Source: an uncultured Clostridia bacterium (GTDB lineage: Bacteria > Bacillota > Clostridia > Oscillospirales > Ruminococcaceae). Taken from it: a DNA stretch of 64,000 bases. A program made the position numbers and the translations under genes. The stretch covers positions 62,001 to 126,000 of the forward strand of contig CANQVE010000002.1 in NCBI GenBank assembly GCA_947627205.1. The letters are read 5' to 3'. This document shows, piece after piece, positions 54,901 to 63,270 of this stretch; the stretch's first letter is position 1; each line of letters begins with the position of its first letter. The notes under the pieces are model-generated. The model worked only from the letters and a program-made list of their open reading frames with translations, had not been told where the DNA came from and ran no database searches.

Positions 54901-55623
54901 ATGGCGCTTATTAAAGTTAATGATCTTACGTTATCGTATGAAAATATTACGGTTACAGAAAAACTGAATTTTACGGTAGAAAGCGGAAATTACCTTTGTA
55001 TCGTCGGAGAAAACGGTTCGGGAAAAAGTACGCTGATAAAAGCTCTTTTGTCGCTAAAAAAGCCCGAAAAGGGAACTATTGACTTCGGTGACGGGCTGAA
55101 GAAAAACGAAATAGGTTATCTTCCGCAGCAGACGAGCGCACAGAAAAGTTTCCCTGCAAGCGTTTATGAGGTGGTTATTTCGGGCTGCCTTAATTCGCGC
55201 GGGATACGCCCGTTCTATTCTGCAAAAGAGCGCAAAACCGCTTTGGACAATATGGATAAGCTCGGAATATCGGAGCTTAAAAACCGCAGTTACAGAGAGC
55301 TTTCGGGCGGACAGCAGCAGCGCGTTCTGCTTGCAAGAGCGCTTTGTGCAACGAAAAAACTTTTATTGCTTGATGAACCTGTTACGGGACTTGATCCGAT
55401 AATTACCGCGGAATTTTACGAGTTAATTGCAAAAATAAATTCCGAGGGTATTACCGTAATTATGGTAACTCATGATATTTCCGCGGCGACAGAATACGCA
55501 GACCGCATACTGTGTATGCGCGAGGACAGCTATTTTTTCGGAACGAACGAGGAATTTAAAAACAGCGATTTCGCAGATCTTGCGGGAAGAAAATTTGCGA
55601 AAGGCGGTGAAAACGGTGACTGA
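54901..55623 (+). CDS. znuC: Zinc ABC transporter ATPase
   Basis: 240 aa. Walker A GENGSGKST, signature LSGGQQQRVLLARAL and Walker B LLLLDEP are intact. It couples ATP hydrolysis to metal import with ZnuA and ZnuB. The stop lies inside the start region of znuB. Confidence 0.93.
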   Translation: MALIKVNDLTLSYENITVTEKLNFTVESGNYLCIVGENGSGKSTLIKALLSLKKPEKGTIDFGDGLKKNEIGYLPQQTSAQKSFPASVYEVVISGCLNSRGIRPFYSAKERKTALDNMDKLGISELKNRSYRELSGGQQQRVLLARALCATKKLLLLDEPVTGLDPIITAEFYELIAKINSEGITVIMVTHDISAATEYADRILCMREDSYFFGTNEEFKNSDFADLAGRKFAKGGENGD

Positions 55624-56434
55624 AATATTAACGGATATTTTCAGCACGCCCGTCCTTGTAAGAGCGCTAATTGTAGGCATTCTTGTATCCCTTTGCGCGG
55701 CGCTTCTGGGAGTAAGTCTGGTCTTAAAACGCTTTTCGATGATAGGCGACGGATTATCACATGTCGGTTTCGGAGCACTTGCCGTTGCAACAGTGATGAA
55801 TTTAGCACCCATGGCTGTAGCTATTCCCGTAGTAATAGCGGCTGCGTTTCTGCTTTTGAGATTGTCGTCAAACGGAAAAATAAAGGGCGACGCGGCAATT
55901 GCGCTTATTTCAACGGGCGCTCTCGGAATAGGCGTTATGGCTGTTTCGCTTTCTGACGGCGTAAACGTCGATATAAACAGCTATCTTTTCGGAAGCATAA
56001 TCTCCGTCAGCAAAAGCGATGTTGTTATCAGCATTATACTTGCACTTATAGTTTTGTTTATGTTTGTATTCTTTTACACAAAGATCTTCGCCATAACTTT
56101 TGACGAAAGTTTTGCAAAAGCAACAGGCGGTGCTGTGAGCGCGTATAATATGATGATAGCTCTGCTTACTGCGATAACAATTGTTATAGGTATGCGTCTT
56201 ATGGGAAGTATGCTTATTTCAAGCCTTATAATTTTCCCCGCGCTCTGCTCAATGCGAGTATTCAAGAGCTTTCTTTCAGTTACGATAAGCTCCGCCGTTG
56301 TCTCCGTAATAACATTTATTGCGGGAATGATGATATCATACGCTTTTGACGCACCCTGCGGAGCAAGCATTGTGTGCGTAAATATAACGGCATTTGCGGG
56401 ATTTTTTATAGTAGGAAAAGTTGTAAATAAATAA
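55616..56434 (+). CDS. znuB: Zinc ABC transporter permease
   Basis: 272-aa membrane protein with about eight helices of the ABC-3 family (SLCAALLGVSLVLKRFSMIGDGLSHVGFG is the typical opening). I chose GTG 55616, which overlaps the znuC stop by 8 bases; the open frame reaches back to 55472 but lies wholly within znuC. Confidence 0.9.
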   Translation: MTEILTDIFSTPVLVRALIVGILVSLCAALLGVSLVLKRFSMIGDGLSHVGFGALAVATVMNLAPMAVAIPVVIAAAFLLLRLSSNGKIKGDAAIALISTGALGIGVMAVSLSDGVNVDINSYLFGSIISVSKSDVVISIILALIVLFMFVFFYTKIFAITFDESFAKATGGAVSAYNMMIALLTAITIVIGMRLMGSMLISSLIIFPALCSMRVFKSFLSVTISSAVVSVITFIAGMMISYAFDAPCGASIVCVNITAFAGFFIVGKVVNK

Positions 56435-56440
56435 TAAACA

Positions 56441-56475
56441 CCGCCTTTGATTATAAAAACCAAAGGCGGAAATTT
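56441..56475 (+). terminator. Bidirectional terminator between znuB and xer
   Basis: CCGCCTTTG pairs with CAAAGGCGG around an 11-base loop, followed by AAATTTTTATTTTTT on the plus strand. Confidence 0.85.
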
Positions 56476-57513
56476 TTATTTTTTGTCCTTTGGCTCAACT
56501 TTTGCCAAAGGATTTTTATTCATTGCGTTTTCCATTTGAGCGTTTGAAACGTGAGTGTAAATCTGCGTAGTATTAAGGTTTTCATGCCCTAAAACGTCTT
56601 TAAGTACTCTGACGTCTACGCCGTTTTGATACATAAGCGTTGCGGCAGTATGACGAAGTTTATGAACAGAAAGCCCCAAATTGCCAAGCCCGCTTTTTTT
56701 AAGACATTCCTCAACGACCTGCTGGACACGGCGGTTTGATATCCTTGTGCGCCTGCGGCTTAAAAACAAGGCGTCAGTCGGCGCGGACATATCCCGCATA
56801 CCTTTTTCACGGCGAACTTCAACATCTGTAATATCGGGCGAAATATATTCGTTATACGCATTTATGCACGCTTCATTAAGGTAAATTATACGTTCTTTAC
56901 TGCCTTTTCCAAGAACTTTCATAGAGTAAATTTCTTCACCCGCGCTGTTACGGGTTTTTCGGATATCACTCATATTTATTCCGACAAGCTCCGATAAACG
57001 CATACCACAGTTTAAGAAGAAAACTATTATGCAATAATCGCGTTTCGGATCGGGCGTGTCAACGTTTACAAGAAGTTCAAGCGACTGTTCCAGCGTCAGA
57101 AACTTCGGCAAAGCAGGTTTTGGCGTCGGAAGTTCAAGATTTATCATAGGACTGACTTCAAACAAATGCTTGTTGTTTGTAAGGAATTTATAAAACTGAC
57201 GCAGAGTAACAGCTTTGCGATAACGTGCTTTCTGATTGTTGTTTTTCTTTGTCTGCATGAATATAAGGAATTCCTGTGCGTCCTGTAAATCCACAGACTT
57301 GATATCATCATCGGTTATATCGGAAATATCAATTTCTGAAAAATCTTTTTCTTTTGCAAGATTTCTGCTTATTTTATAATATCTGAAAAAGCTTTTAAGA
57401 TCGTTGTAATAATTTTTAACCGTAAGCTCCGAACGAGCTTTGACGACTTGCTCATAATAAACAAAGTCTTTAATGGACTGCGGCGCATTATCATAATATT
57501 TTTTGTCTGACAT
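56476..57513 (-). CDS. Xer-type tyrosine recombinase
   Basis: 345 aa. An N-terminal SAM-like core-binding domain (to about 150) precedes the catalytic domain with Arg in NCGMRLSELVG, Lys in GKGSKERI, HKLRHTAAT, LGHENLNTT and the nucleophile in QIYTH. The length is a little more than XerC/XerD (about 300) and close to XerS. Its own promoter and a dif-like inverted site precede it. It may resolve chromosome dimers or act as a lineage-specific inversion enzyme. Confidence 0.9.
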   Translation of the reverse strand: MSDKKYYDNAPQSIKDFVYYEQVVKARSELTVKNYYNDLKSFFRYYKISRNLAKEKDFSEIDISDITDDDIKSVDLQDAQEFLIFMQTKKNNNQKARYRKAVTLRQFYKFLTNNKHLFEVSPMINLELPTPKPALPKFLTLEQSLELLVNVDTPDPKRDYCIIVFFLNCGMRLSELVGINMSDIRKTRNSAGEEIYSMKVLGKGSKERIIYLNEACINAYNEYISPDITDVEVRREKGMRDMSAPTDALFLSRRRTRISNRRVQQVVEECLKKSGLGNLGLSVHKLRHTAATLMYQNGVDVRVLKDVLGHENLNTTQIYTHVSNAQMENAMNKNPLAKVEPKDKK

Positions 57514-57531
57514 GCTTTATACCTCCCTCTG

Positions 57532-57559
57532 ATTGCGTAAAATAAGGATTATACGCAAT
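57532..57559 (-). promoter_or_regulatory. 28-bp dif-like site in the xer leader
   Basis: Two 11-bp arms, ATTGCGTAAAA and TTATACGCAAT, are inverted repeats at 10 of 11 positions and are separated by 6 bases. The 11-6-11 layout and the inner TTAT match the form of dif sites bound by Xer recombinases. It lies 18 bases before the xer ATG, between promoter and ribosome site, so it may also be an mRNA hairpin. Confidence 0.55.
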
Positions 57560-57586
57560 AGCATATATATTTCCCCTACTTCTCTA

Positions 57587-57615
57587 ATTATATCATTTTG
57601 GGCGAAATTAGTCAA
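57587..57615 (-). promoter_or_regulatory. Promoter of xer
   Basis: On the minus strand TTGACT (57610-57615), a 17-base spacer and TATAAT (57587-57592). Confidence 0.7.
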
Positions 57616-57760
57616 TAGCATTAATAAACTTGCAAATTCAGACTAATAACAAAATCATATCCAATTGCAAAAAAACAATTATAAAATAACATTTGCAATT
57701 TAAAAAGATCAAAAAATTTTCCCGAACGTTTTTATTTTTGTAAATGCTTAATAAAAACTA

Positions 57761-57789
57761 TTGATTTTTTTAGAAAAATATGTTATTAT
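57761..57789 (+). promoter_or_regulatory. Promoter of the SCP2-domain gene
   Basis: TTGATT at 57761-57766, a 17-base spacer and TATTAT at 57784-57789. Confidence 0.6.
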
Positions 57790-57844
57790 AATATCGTAAA
57801 TGAATTGCCGTGATGTCACGGTAAAGTTGAAAGGATTTTTTGTT

Positions 57845-58276
57845 ATGACCAAATCTGAAAAACCGGCAAAAACTACAAAAGCTGAGGCTAAGAAAGTTTC
57901 CTCAAAGACTACTGTCACAAGAAAAAGAGCTGTTAAAAAGCCTAAGTTTGCTACGGCTGACGAAATGTGCGCAAAGCTCAAAAAGCTGATAAACAGCGAA
58001 AAAGCTACAGCTGTCAAGACGAATGTAGCTGTTGATATCGAAGTCTGGGGACTTGAAAATGACAGCAATTGCCATTTGTATATCGAGATAAAAGACGGCG
58101 CTGTAAACGTACAGCCTTATGAATACAACGATTGCAGTCTCGAAGCATATATCAGCTATGATAATATGATGAAGTTCCTCGACGGAAAGCTCACGATAAA
58201 AGATGCAATTGCCGACGGTTCTTTAAATGCAAACGGAAATATTCCTGCGGCTGTTATGGTTGCGTCAATTTTCTGA
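57845..58276 (+). CDS. SCP2 sterol-binding-domain protein with a lysine-rich N-terminus
   Basis: 143 aa. Residues 1-38 are Lys/Ala/Thr-rich and disordered-looking, reminiscent of histone-like tails. The rest resembles an SCP2 lipid-binding domain: WGLENDSNCHLYIEIKDG, AYISYDNMMKFLDGKLTIKDA and the ANGN segment. I chose ATG 57845 with AAAGGA upstream; the frame extends back to 57800. In Clostridia such proteins are common and unexplained; the basic tail could bind nucleic acid or acidic lipid. Confidence 0.75.
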   Translation: MTKSEKPAKTTKAEAKKVSSKTTVTRKRAVKKPKFATADEMCAKLKKLINSEKATAVKTNVAVDIEVWGLENDSNCHLYIEIKDGAVNVQPYEYNDCSLEAYISYDNMMKFLDGKLTIKDAIADGSLNANGNIPAAVMVASIF

Positions 58277-58291
58277 TTTTTAAATATCATC

Positions 58292-58320
58292 TTGCCCCCG
58301 ACTTATATCGGGGGCAATTT
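58292..58320 (+). terminator. Strong hairpin between the SCP2 and GNAT genes
   Basis: TTGCCCCCGA pairs with TCGGGGGCAA around CTTATA, followed by only TTT. The next gene starts 15 bases later, so read-through may be regulated. Confidence 0.65.
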
Positions 58321-58334
58321 AACGGAGCTGTAAA

Positions 58335-58823
58335 ATGACAGAGATAATTAAAATGACGGAAAACGAGCTTTCGCAGTGTACGGATATATGGAACAGCGTA
58401 GTTCTGGACGGAAACAGTTTTCCTCAAACCGAAACTCTTGATCTTAATTCTGCGGGAAAGTTTTTTGAAAGTCAGTCATATACGGGCACTGCAATACTTA
58501 CTGAAAATCACGAGGTTGTCGGAGTTTATATCTTACACCCGAACAACGTCGGCAGATGCGGTCATATCTGCAACGCCAGCTATGCGGTAAAAAAAGACAA
58601 GCGCGGAAAGCACATAGGCGAAGCAATGGTAAAGGATTGTATCAAAAAAGCCCGCGAGCTAGGTTTTAAGATATTGCAGTTCAATGCTGTCGTTAGGTCA
58701 AACACACCTGCGCTTGAGCTTTATAAAAAGCTCGGTTTTAAACAGCTCGGTATTATTCCCAACGGCTTTTTACTGAAGAACGGACAATATGAGGACATTA
58801 TCCCTCATTATATCGAGCTATAG
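58335..58823 (+). CDS. GNAT-family N-acetyltransferase
   Basis: 162 aa with a complete GNAT fold. The acetyl-CoA loop is YAVKKDKRGKHIGEAMV, and the C-terminal ALELYKKLGFKQLG is typical. The acceptor is unknown. It stands between the SCP2 gene and the aroB promoter. Confidence 0.88.
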   Translation: MTEIIKMTENELSQCTDIWNSVVLDGNSFPQTETLDLNSAGKFFESQSYTGTAILTENHEVVGVYILHPNNVGRCGHICNASYAVKKDKRGKHIGEAMVKDCIKKARELGFKILQFNAVVRSNTPALELYKKLGFKQLGIIPNGFLLKNGQYEDIIPHYIEL

Positions 58824-58825
58824 AC

Positions 58826-58854
58826 TTGACTTTTTTACCAAGATATAGTATAAT
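58826..58854 (+). promoter_or_regulatory. Promoter of the shikimate operon
   Basis: TTGACT at 58826-58831, a 17-base spacer and TATAAT at 58849-58854, 55 bases before aroB. Confidence 0.72.
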
Positions 58855-58909
58855 ATTATTTGTAATTGTACAATAAAGAGAATTGCATATTCTTGTTCGG
58901 AGGACAGCT

Positions 58910-59962
58910 ATGGAGAAAGTTGTTATAAACGCAAGCACGAGTTATGAAATACTGCTTGACAAAGGCTTGCTTGATGTTTCGGGAGAGCTTATTTCCCGCG
59001 TTATGAAACCTACTGCAAAGGCTTGTGTAGTTACTGACGATAATGTAGATAAATACTACGGCGAACGTTTGATGAGTTCGCTTGACAAAGCGGGCATAAA
59101 AGCTAAAAAATTTGTTTTCCCTCACGGCGAGGCTTCTAAAAACCACTCTACCCTGCTGGATATTTACGATTTTTTGGCGGAAAACGGATATACGCGCTCC
59201 GATTTTATTGTAGCTCTCGGAGGCGGTGTTGTCGGAGATACGGCGGGTTATGCGGCGGCAACTTATATGCGCGGGATAGAGTTCGTACAGATACCGACAA
59301 CTGTAGTTTCACAGGCTGACAGCTCTGTCGGCGGTAAAACGGCGGTGAACATAAATTCGGGAAAAAACCTTGTCGGCGCTTTTCATCAGCCGAAACTTGT
59401 TATCTGTGACACCGACACGCTGAAAACTCTTACTCCCGAATTTTTCTCGGACGGTATGGCAGAAGTTATAAAGCACGGAATGATAAAATCCCCCGAGCTG
59501 TTTGAAATACTTTCAAGCGGAGATATAAACGACAATATTGTCGATATAATGCGCAGAAATGTTTCTATCAAAGGACAGGTCGTAGAAAACGACGAGCGTG
59601 AAAAAGGCGAAAGAATGCTCTTGAATTTCGGTCACACTCTTGCACACGCGCTTGAAAAATATTATAACTATACAGGCATTACTCACGGAAACGCCGTTGC
59701 TGTAGGAATGAGCGTTTTCACGCATATCGCCGAGCGCAGAGGCATGTGCAGAAAAGGCGTAGGCGACAAGTTAGACGCTCTTCTGACAAAATGCGGTCTG
59801 CCTATAAATGACAGCGCTCCGCTCGATAAACTTTATGAGCTTTCGCTCCGCGACAAAAAACATCTCTCGGACGGAATGAATATCGTTATTTGCTCGGACA
59901 TTGGAAAAAGCGAAGTTATAAAAATGTCTGTAGAAGAATACAAGGAGTTTATAAACAGCTGA
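58910..59962 (+). CDS. aroB: 3-dehydroquinate synthase
   Basis: NAD- and zinc-dependent cyclisation of DAHP. The glycine-rich GGGVVGDTAGYAA, the DSSVGGKTAVN block and the metal-binding LNFGHTLAHALE are present. ATG 58910 with CGGAGG upstream gives 350 aa; the open frame begins at 58883 but without a ribosome site. The aroA start follows after 2 bases. Confidence 0.96.
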   Translation: MEKVVINASTSYEILLDKGLLDVSGELISRVMKPTAKACVVTDDNVDKYYGERLMSSLDKAGIKAKKFVFPHGEASKNHSTLLDIYDFLAENGYTRSDFIVALGGGVVGDTAGYAAATYMRGIEFVQIPTTVVSQADSSVGGKTAVNINSGKNLVGAFHQPKLVICDTDTLKTLTPEFFSDGMAEVIKHGMIKSPELFEILSSGDINDNIVDIMRRNVSIKGQVVENDEREKGERMLLNFGHTLAHALEKYYNYTGITHGNAVAVGMSVFTHIAERRGMCRKGVGDKLDALLTKCGLPINDSAPLDKLYELSLRDKKHLSDGMNIVICSDIGKSEVIKMSVEEYKEFINS

Positions 59963-59964
59963 AT

Positions 59965-61182
59965 ATGGATATAAAAATTACTCCGAAAAAACTATGCGGA
60001 AAAGTTTTGGTTCCGCCGTCAAAAAGCGTCGCACACAGAATGATAATCGCAGCTTCTCTTTCCGACGGCAGGTCGGAAATATCAAACCTCTTCCCCTCTG
60101 TTGATATAAAAGCAACTCTCGGCTGTATGGAAGCGCTCGGCGCAAAAATAAGCTATGACGGCAAAACGGCTGTAATTGACGGAATAAGATCTGTTCCCGA
60201 AAAAGCGGTATTGGATTGCTGTGAATCAGGCTCGACGCTCAGATTTCTTATCCCTGTGGCGGCGGCTCTCGGGGTAAACGCCGAGTTCAAAGGCAGAGGA
60301 AAATTGCCCGAAAGACCGATAACTCCGTATATAAACGAGTTTCCGAAGCATAACGTTTCGTTTGAGTTTTCGGGAGAATATAATTTGCCCTGCAATATAA
60401 AAGGCAGATTGAACGGAGGAAAATTCGAGATAGACGGCGGTATTTCTTCTCAGTTTATTACAGGGCTTCTGTTTGCGCTACCGCTTCTTTGTGAGGACAG
60501 TGAAATTAGGCTCACCTCTCCCCTGCAATCAAAACCGTATGTTGATATAACTTTGGGCGTTCTTCGTGATTTCGGATGTAAAATAACCGAAACAGACACG
60601 GGTTATTCAATAAAAAGCGTAGGAAAATTCAAGCCTTTTTCGGGAAGCGTTGAGGGAGATTATTCACAGGCGGCGTTCTTTTATGTCGCTAACGCTCTCG
60701 GTTCTTCGATCGAGATAAACGGACTGAATGAAAACTCGCTTCAAGGCGACAAGGCTATTGTTGATATCTGCAAGAATGCCGTAAACATGAAGCCGTTTGA
60801 AATTGACTGCTCGGATATTCCCGATCTTGTGCCCGTAATGTCGGTGCTTGCTTGTTTTTGCAGTGGTACAAGCCGAATTTTAAACGCTGGCAGGCTAAGG
60901 ATAAAAGAATGCGACAGGCTCGCGGCAATGGAAGAATGTCTGAATAAAATAGGCGGAAACGTAAAGTCAACTTCAGACAGTCTTGAAATAGAGGGCGTCG
61001 GGACGCTTAAAGGCGGCGAGGTCGGCTGTTTTAACGACCACAGGATAGCAATGTCTATGGCGATAGCCGCGACAAGATGTGAAACGCCTCTGATAATTCG
61101 AAAGGCGGAATGCGTCGCAAAGTCTTATCCCGATTTCTTTGATGTTTACAGAGAACTTGGAGGAAACGCAGAAGAGGTTTAA
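59965..61182 (+). CDS. aroA: 3-phosphoshikimate 1-carboxyvinyltransferase (EPSP synthase)
   Basis: 405 aa. The N-terminal VPPSKSVAHR, the mid DGGISSQFITGLL and the C-terminal FNDHRIAM are conserved. ATG 59965 follows the aroB stop by 2 bases and probably relies on coupling. The glyphosate-type class cannot be told with confidence. Confidence 0.95.
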   Translation: MDIKITPKKLCGKVLVPPSKSVAHRMIIAASLSDGRSEISNLFPSVDIKATLGCMEALGAKISYDGKTAVIDGIRSVPEKAVLDCCESGSTLRFLIPVAAALGVNAEFKGRGKLPERPITPYINEFPKHNVSFEFSGEYNLPCNIKGRLNGGKFEIDGGISSQFITGLLFALPLLCEDSEIRLTSPLQSKPYVDITLGVLRDFGCKITETDTGYSIKSVGKFKPFSGSVEGDYSQAAFFYVANALGSSIEINGLNENSLQGDKAIVDICKNAVNMKPFEIDCSDIPDLVPVMSVLACFCSGTSRILNAGRLRIKECDRLAAMEECLNKIGGNVKSTSDSLEIEGVGTLKGGEVGCFNDHRIAMSMAIAATRCETPLIIRKAECVAKSYPDFFDVYRELGGNAEEV

Positions 61183-61191
61183 AAATTTAAA

Positions 61192-61563
61192 ATGACAAGA
61201 GAAGAAATAAAAGCGCATATATTTGAAACCTACGGCGTAACAGAAGATTACCCGTGGGAGAATGACACGACCGACGCTGTTTTCCGTCATCCCGAAAACA
61301 AAAAATGGTTTGCACTTTTAATGAATATACCTGCGTCCAAGCTCGGCATAAAAAGCGACAAGAATATTGATATACTGAATGTAAAGTGCGACAATATACT
61401 TATAGGCTCGCTTATCAGAGAAAACGGCTTCTTCCCTGCTTATCACATGAACAAAAGCTGTTGGATAACCGCGGCTCTCGACGGCTCGGCTGATGATGAA
61501 AAAATAAAATGGATATTGGATATGAGCTTTGACGCTACAAAGAAAACCGTAAAGGCAAAATAG
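61192..61563 (+). CDS. MmcQ/YjbR-family protein
   Basis: 123 aa of the YjbR fold, described as DNA-binding-like from structure but of unknown role. Visible features include YPWENDTTDAVFRHPENKKWFALL and the C-terminal MNKSCWITAALDG. It lies between aroA and aroC with gaps of 9 and 14 bases, so it shares their transcript. Confidence 0.88.
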   Translation: MTREEIKAHIFETYGVTEDYPWENDTTDAVFRHPENKKWFALLMNIPASKLGIKSDKNIDILNVKCDNILIGSLIRENGFFPAYHMNKSCWITAALDGSADDEKIKWILDMSFDATKKTVKAK

Positions 61564-61577
61564 ATACGGAGGAAAAT

Positions 61578-62663
61578 ATGTCATCTTGTTTTAACGGCGG
61601 TATTGATATTTCGATTTTCGGCGAGAGCCACGGAAAAGCTATAGGCGTGGTTATTGATAATATCCCTGCGGGAGAAGAAATAGATACCGAAAAAATAGCT
61701 GAATTTATGCGGAGAAGAGCGCCTAAAAAAGACGGAACTTCTACAGCTCGAAATGAAAAAGATATCCCCGAAATAATGTCCGGGCTATATGAGGGCAAAA
61801 CAACGGGAACTCCTCTGTGTGCTGTAATTTATAATTCCGATCAGCATTCTTCGGATTATGGAAATATATCGCATATCGCGCGCCCCGCTCACGCTGATTT
61901 TACGGGATTTCTGCGTTATAACGGCGCGAACGATCCGCGCGGCGGAGGGCATTTTTCGGGCAGGCTCACTGCTCCGCTTTGCTTTGCGGGAGCTGTCTGC
62001 GGACAGATACTCGAACACAGAGGAATAACAACAGGCGCGCATATTGAGCGAATAAAAGATGTATGCGACGAAAGGTTTGACTCTGTAAATGTTTCTGCAA
62101 ATCAGCTTAATGCTCTAAAGAGCGGTTTTCCTGTTATTTCGGCAGAAGTTGAAGAAAAAATGCGCGAAGTTATAAACAGCGCAAGAATGAATATGGACAG
62201 CGTCGGCGGGATAGTTGAATGTGCCGCGGTAGGATTTCCTGCGGGAATAGGCTCGCCGATGATGGACGGGCTGGAAAATATAATTTCACGTTTGGTTTTT
62301 TCAATTCCTGCGGTAAAAGGAATTGAATTCGGAAACGGTTTTTCTTGCGCTGATATTTTCGGCAGTGAGAACAATGATGAATTTTATATCGAAAACGGAA
62401 AAGTCCTTACTAAAACAAACAACCACGGAGGAATTCTGGGCGGGATAAGCTCGGGAATGCCTATAATTTTCCGAGCGGCATTTAAACCTACGCCGTCTAT
62501 TTCCCGTTTGCAGAAGAGCATTGATTTCAAGGAGATGACCGAAACAGAGCTTGAAATAAAAGGAAGACACGATCCGTGCATAGTTCCGCGCGCAGTGCCT
62601 TGCGCAGAAGCGGCGCTCAATATCGCGCTTTTGTCTGCAATGTTAAACGATCCGAATATTTAA
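61578..62663 (+). CDS. aroC: Chorismate synthase
   Basis: FMN-dependent formation of chorismate from EPSP. FGESHGKAIGVV at the N-terminus, the RPAHADFTGFLRY segment and GRHDPCIVPRAVP are typical. 361 aa. GGAGGA precedes the ATG. aroD, aroE, aroF/G and aroK are not in the window. Confidence 0.96.
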   Translation: MSSCFNGGIDISIFGESHGKAIGVVIDNIPAGEEIDTEKIAEFMRRRAPKKDGTSTARNEKDIPEIMSGLYEGKTTGTPLCAVIYNSDQHSSDYGNISHIARPAHADFTGFLRYNGANDPRGGGHFSGRLTAPLCFAGAVCGQILEHRGITTGAHIERIKDVCDERFDSVNVSANQLNALKSGFPVISAEVEEKMREVINSARMNMDSVGGIVECAAVGFPAGIGSPMMDGLENIISRLVFSIPAVKGIEFGNGFSCADIFGSENNDEFYIENGKVLTKTNNHGGILGGISSGMPIIFRAAFKPTPSISRLQKSIDFKEMTETELEIKGRHDPCIVPRAVPCAEAALNIALLSAMLNDPNI

Positions 62664-62679
62664 AAAGGAGGATTTGGTT

Positions 62680-63225
62680 TTGGAAGTTCCAAGAATACGA
62701 GTTGAAAATATTGACGATATATGCGTTCTGATATGTCACCTTATCTATTCTCTCGGCTGTCCGCTGTCTAAAAATCAACTTATAGAAATAACATCTCTTG
62801 AAGATGCGGTAAACTATTTCGGACTTTTGAAAGCTCTTGATAAAGCAAAAGGACATCTGCTGAAAGAGATCGTAACAGACAATGAAACTGTATATTCAAA
62901 TACAGAGTTCGGGATAAAGGCTGCTCGTGAGCTTGGTTCAAATGTTCCGCTCTCGGTTCGTGATAAAATGTTTAAAGAAGCTGTAAGAGTCTACACGCGT
63001 GACGCTATGAAGAAAAAAGGCTCTATGATAGCCGTTAGATATATTGAAAACTCCGACAAAACGTGTACTATCGGCATCAGGGTAATGGACGAGGAAACTG
63101 CAAAACAGAAATATTTTCTTGAAATTACCGCTGAAAATTCAGCAAAAGCGGATCATATCAAAAATAAGATAAAAACCTCTCCAAAGGATTTTATTAAATA
63201 TCTTGATGATTTTTTTAATGAATAA
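62680..63225 (+). CDS. DUF4364 family protein
   Basis: 181 aa; DUF4364 is a Clostridia-specific family with a winged-helix-like N-terminal half (SKNQLIEITSLEDAVNYFGLLKALDKA) and a C-terminal domain. I chose TTG 62680 because AGGAGG lies 8 bases upstream; TTG 62674 would be only 2 bases from it. It closes the aro unit, ahead of a terminator. A regulatory role is an inference. Confidence 0.82.
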   Translation: MEVPRIRVENIDDICVLICHLIYSLGCPLSKNQLIEITSLEDAVNYFGLLKALDKAKGHLLKEIVTDNETVYSNTEFGIKAARELGSNVPLSVRDKMFKEAVRVYTRDAMKKKGSMIAVRYIENSDKTCTIGIRVMDEETAKQKYFLEITAENSAKADHIKNKIKTSPKDFIKYLDDFFNE

Positions 63226-63235
63226 TTGTACAGTA

Positions 63236-63270
63236 AAACGGCTTGATATAATTCAAGCCGTTTATTTTTT
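63236..63270 (+). terminator. Terminator between DUF4364 and the right-edge gene
   Basis: AAACGGCTTGA pairs with TCAAGCCGTTT (11 bp) around TATAAT, followed by ATTTTTTT; it can also serve the convergent gene. Confidence 0.88.

Larger units (their letters stand above)
57560..57844. other. AT-rich divergent region between xer and the SCP2 gene
   Basis: No gene is seen. It holds the minus-strand xer promoter (57587-57615), an A/T-rich stretch with short CAATTG-like repeats around 57660-57705, and the plus-strand promoter at 57761-57789. Confidence 0.5.

Noticed and set aside
55472..55615. Upstream extension of znuB to the ATG at 55472
   Set aside because: It lies wholly within znuC, and the added residues do not resemble a permease N-terminus; GTG 55616 gives the family length.
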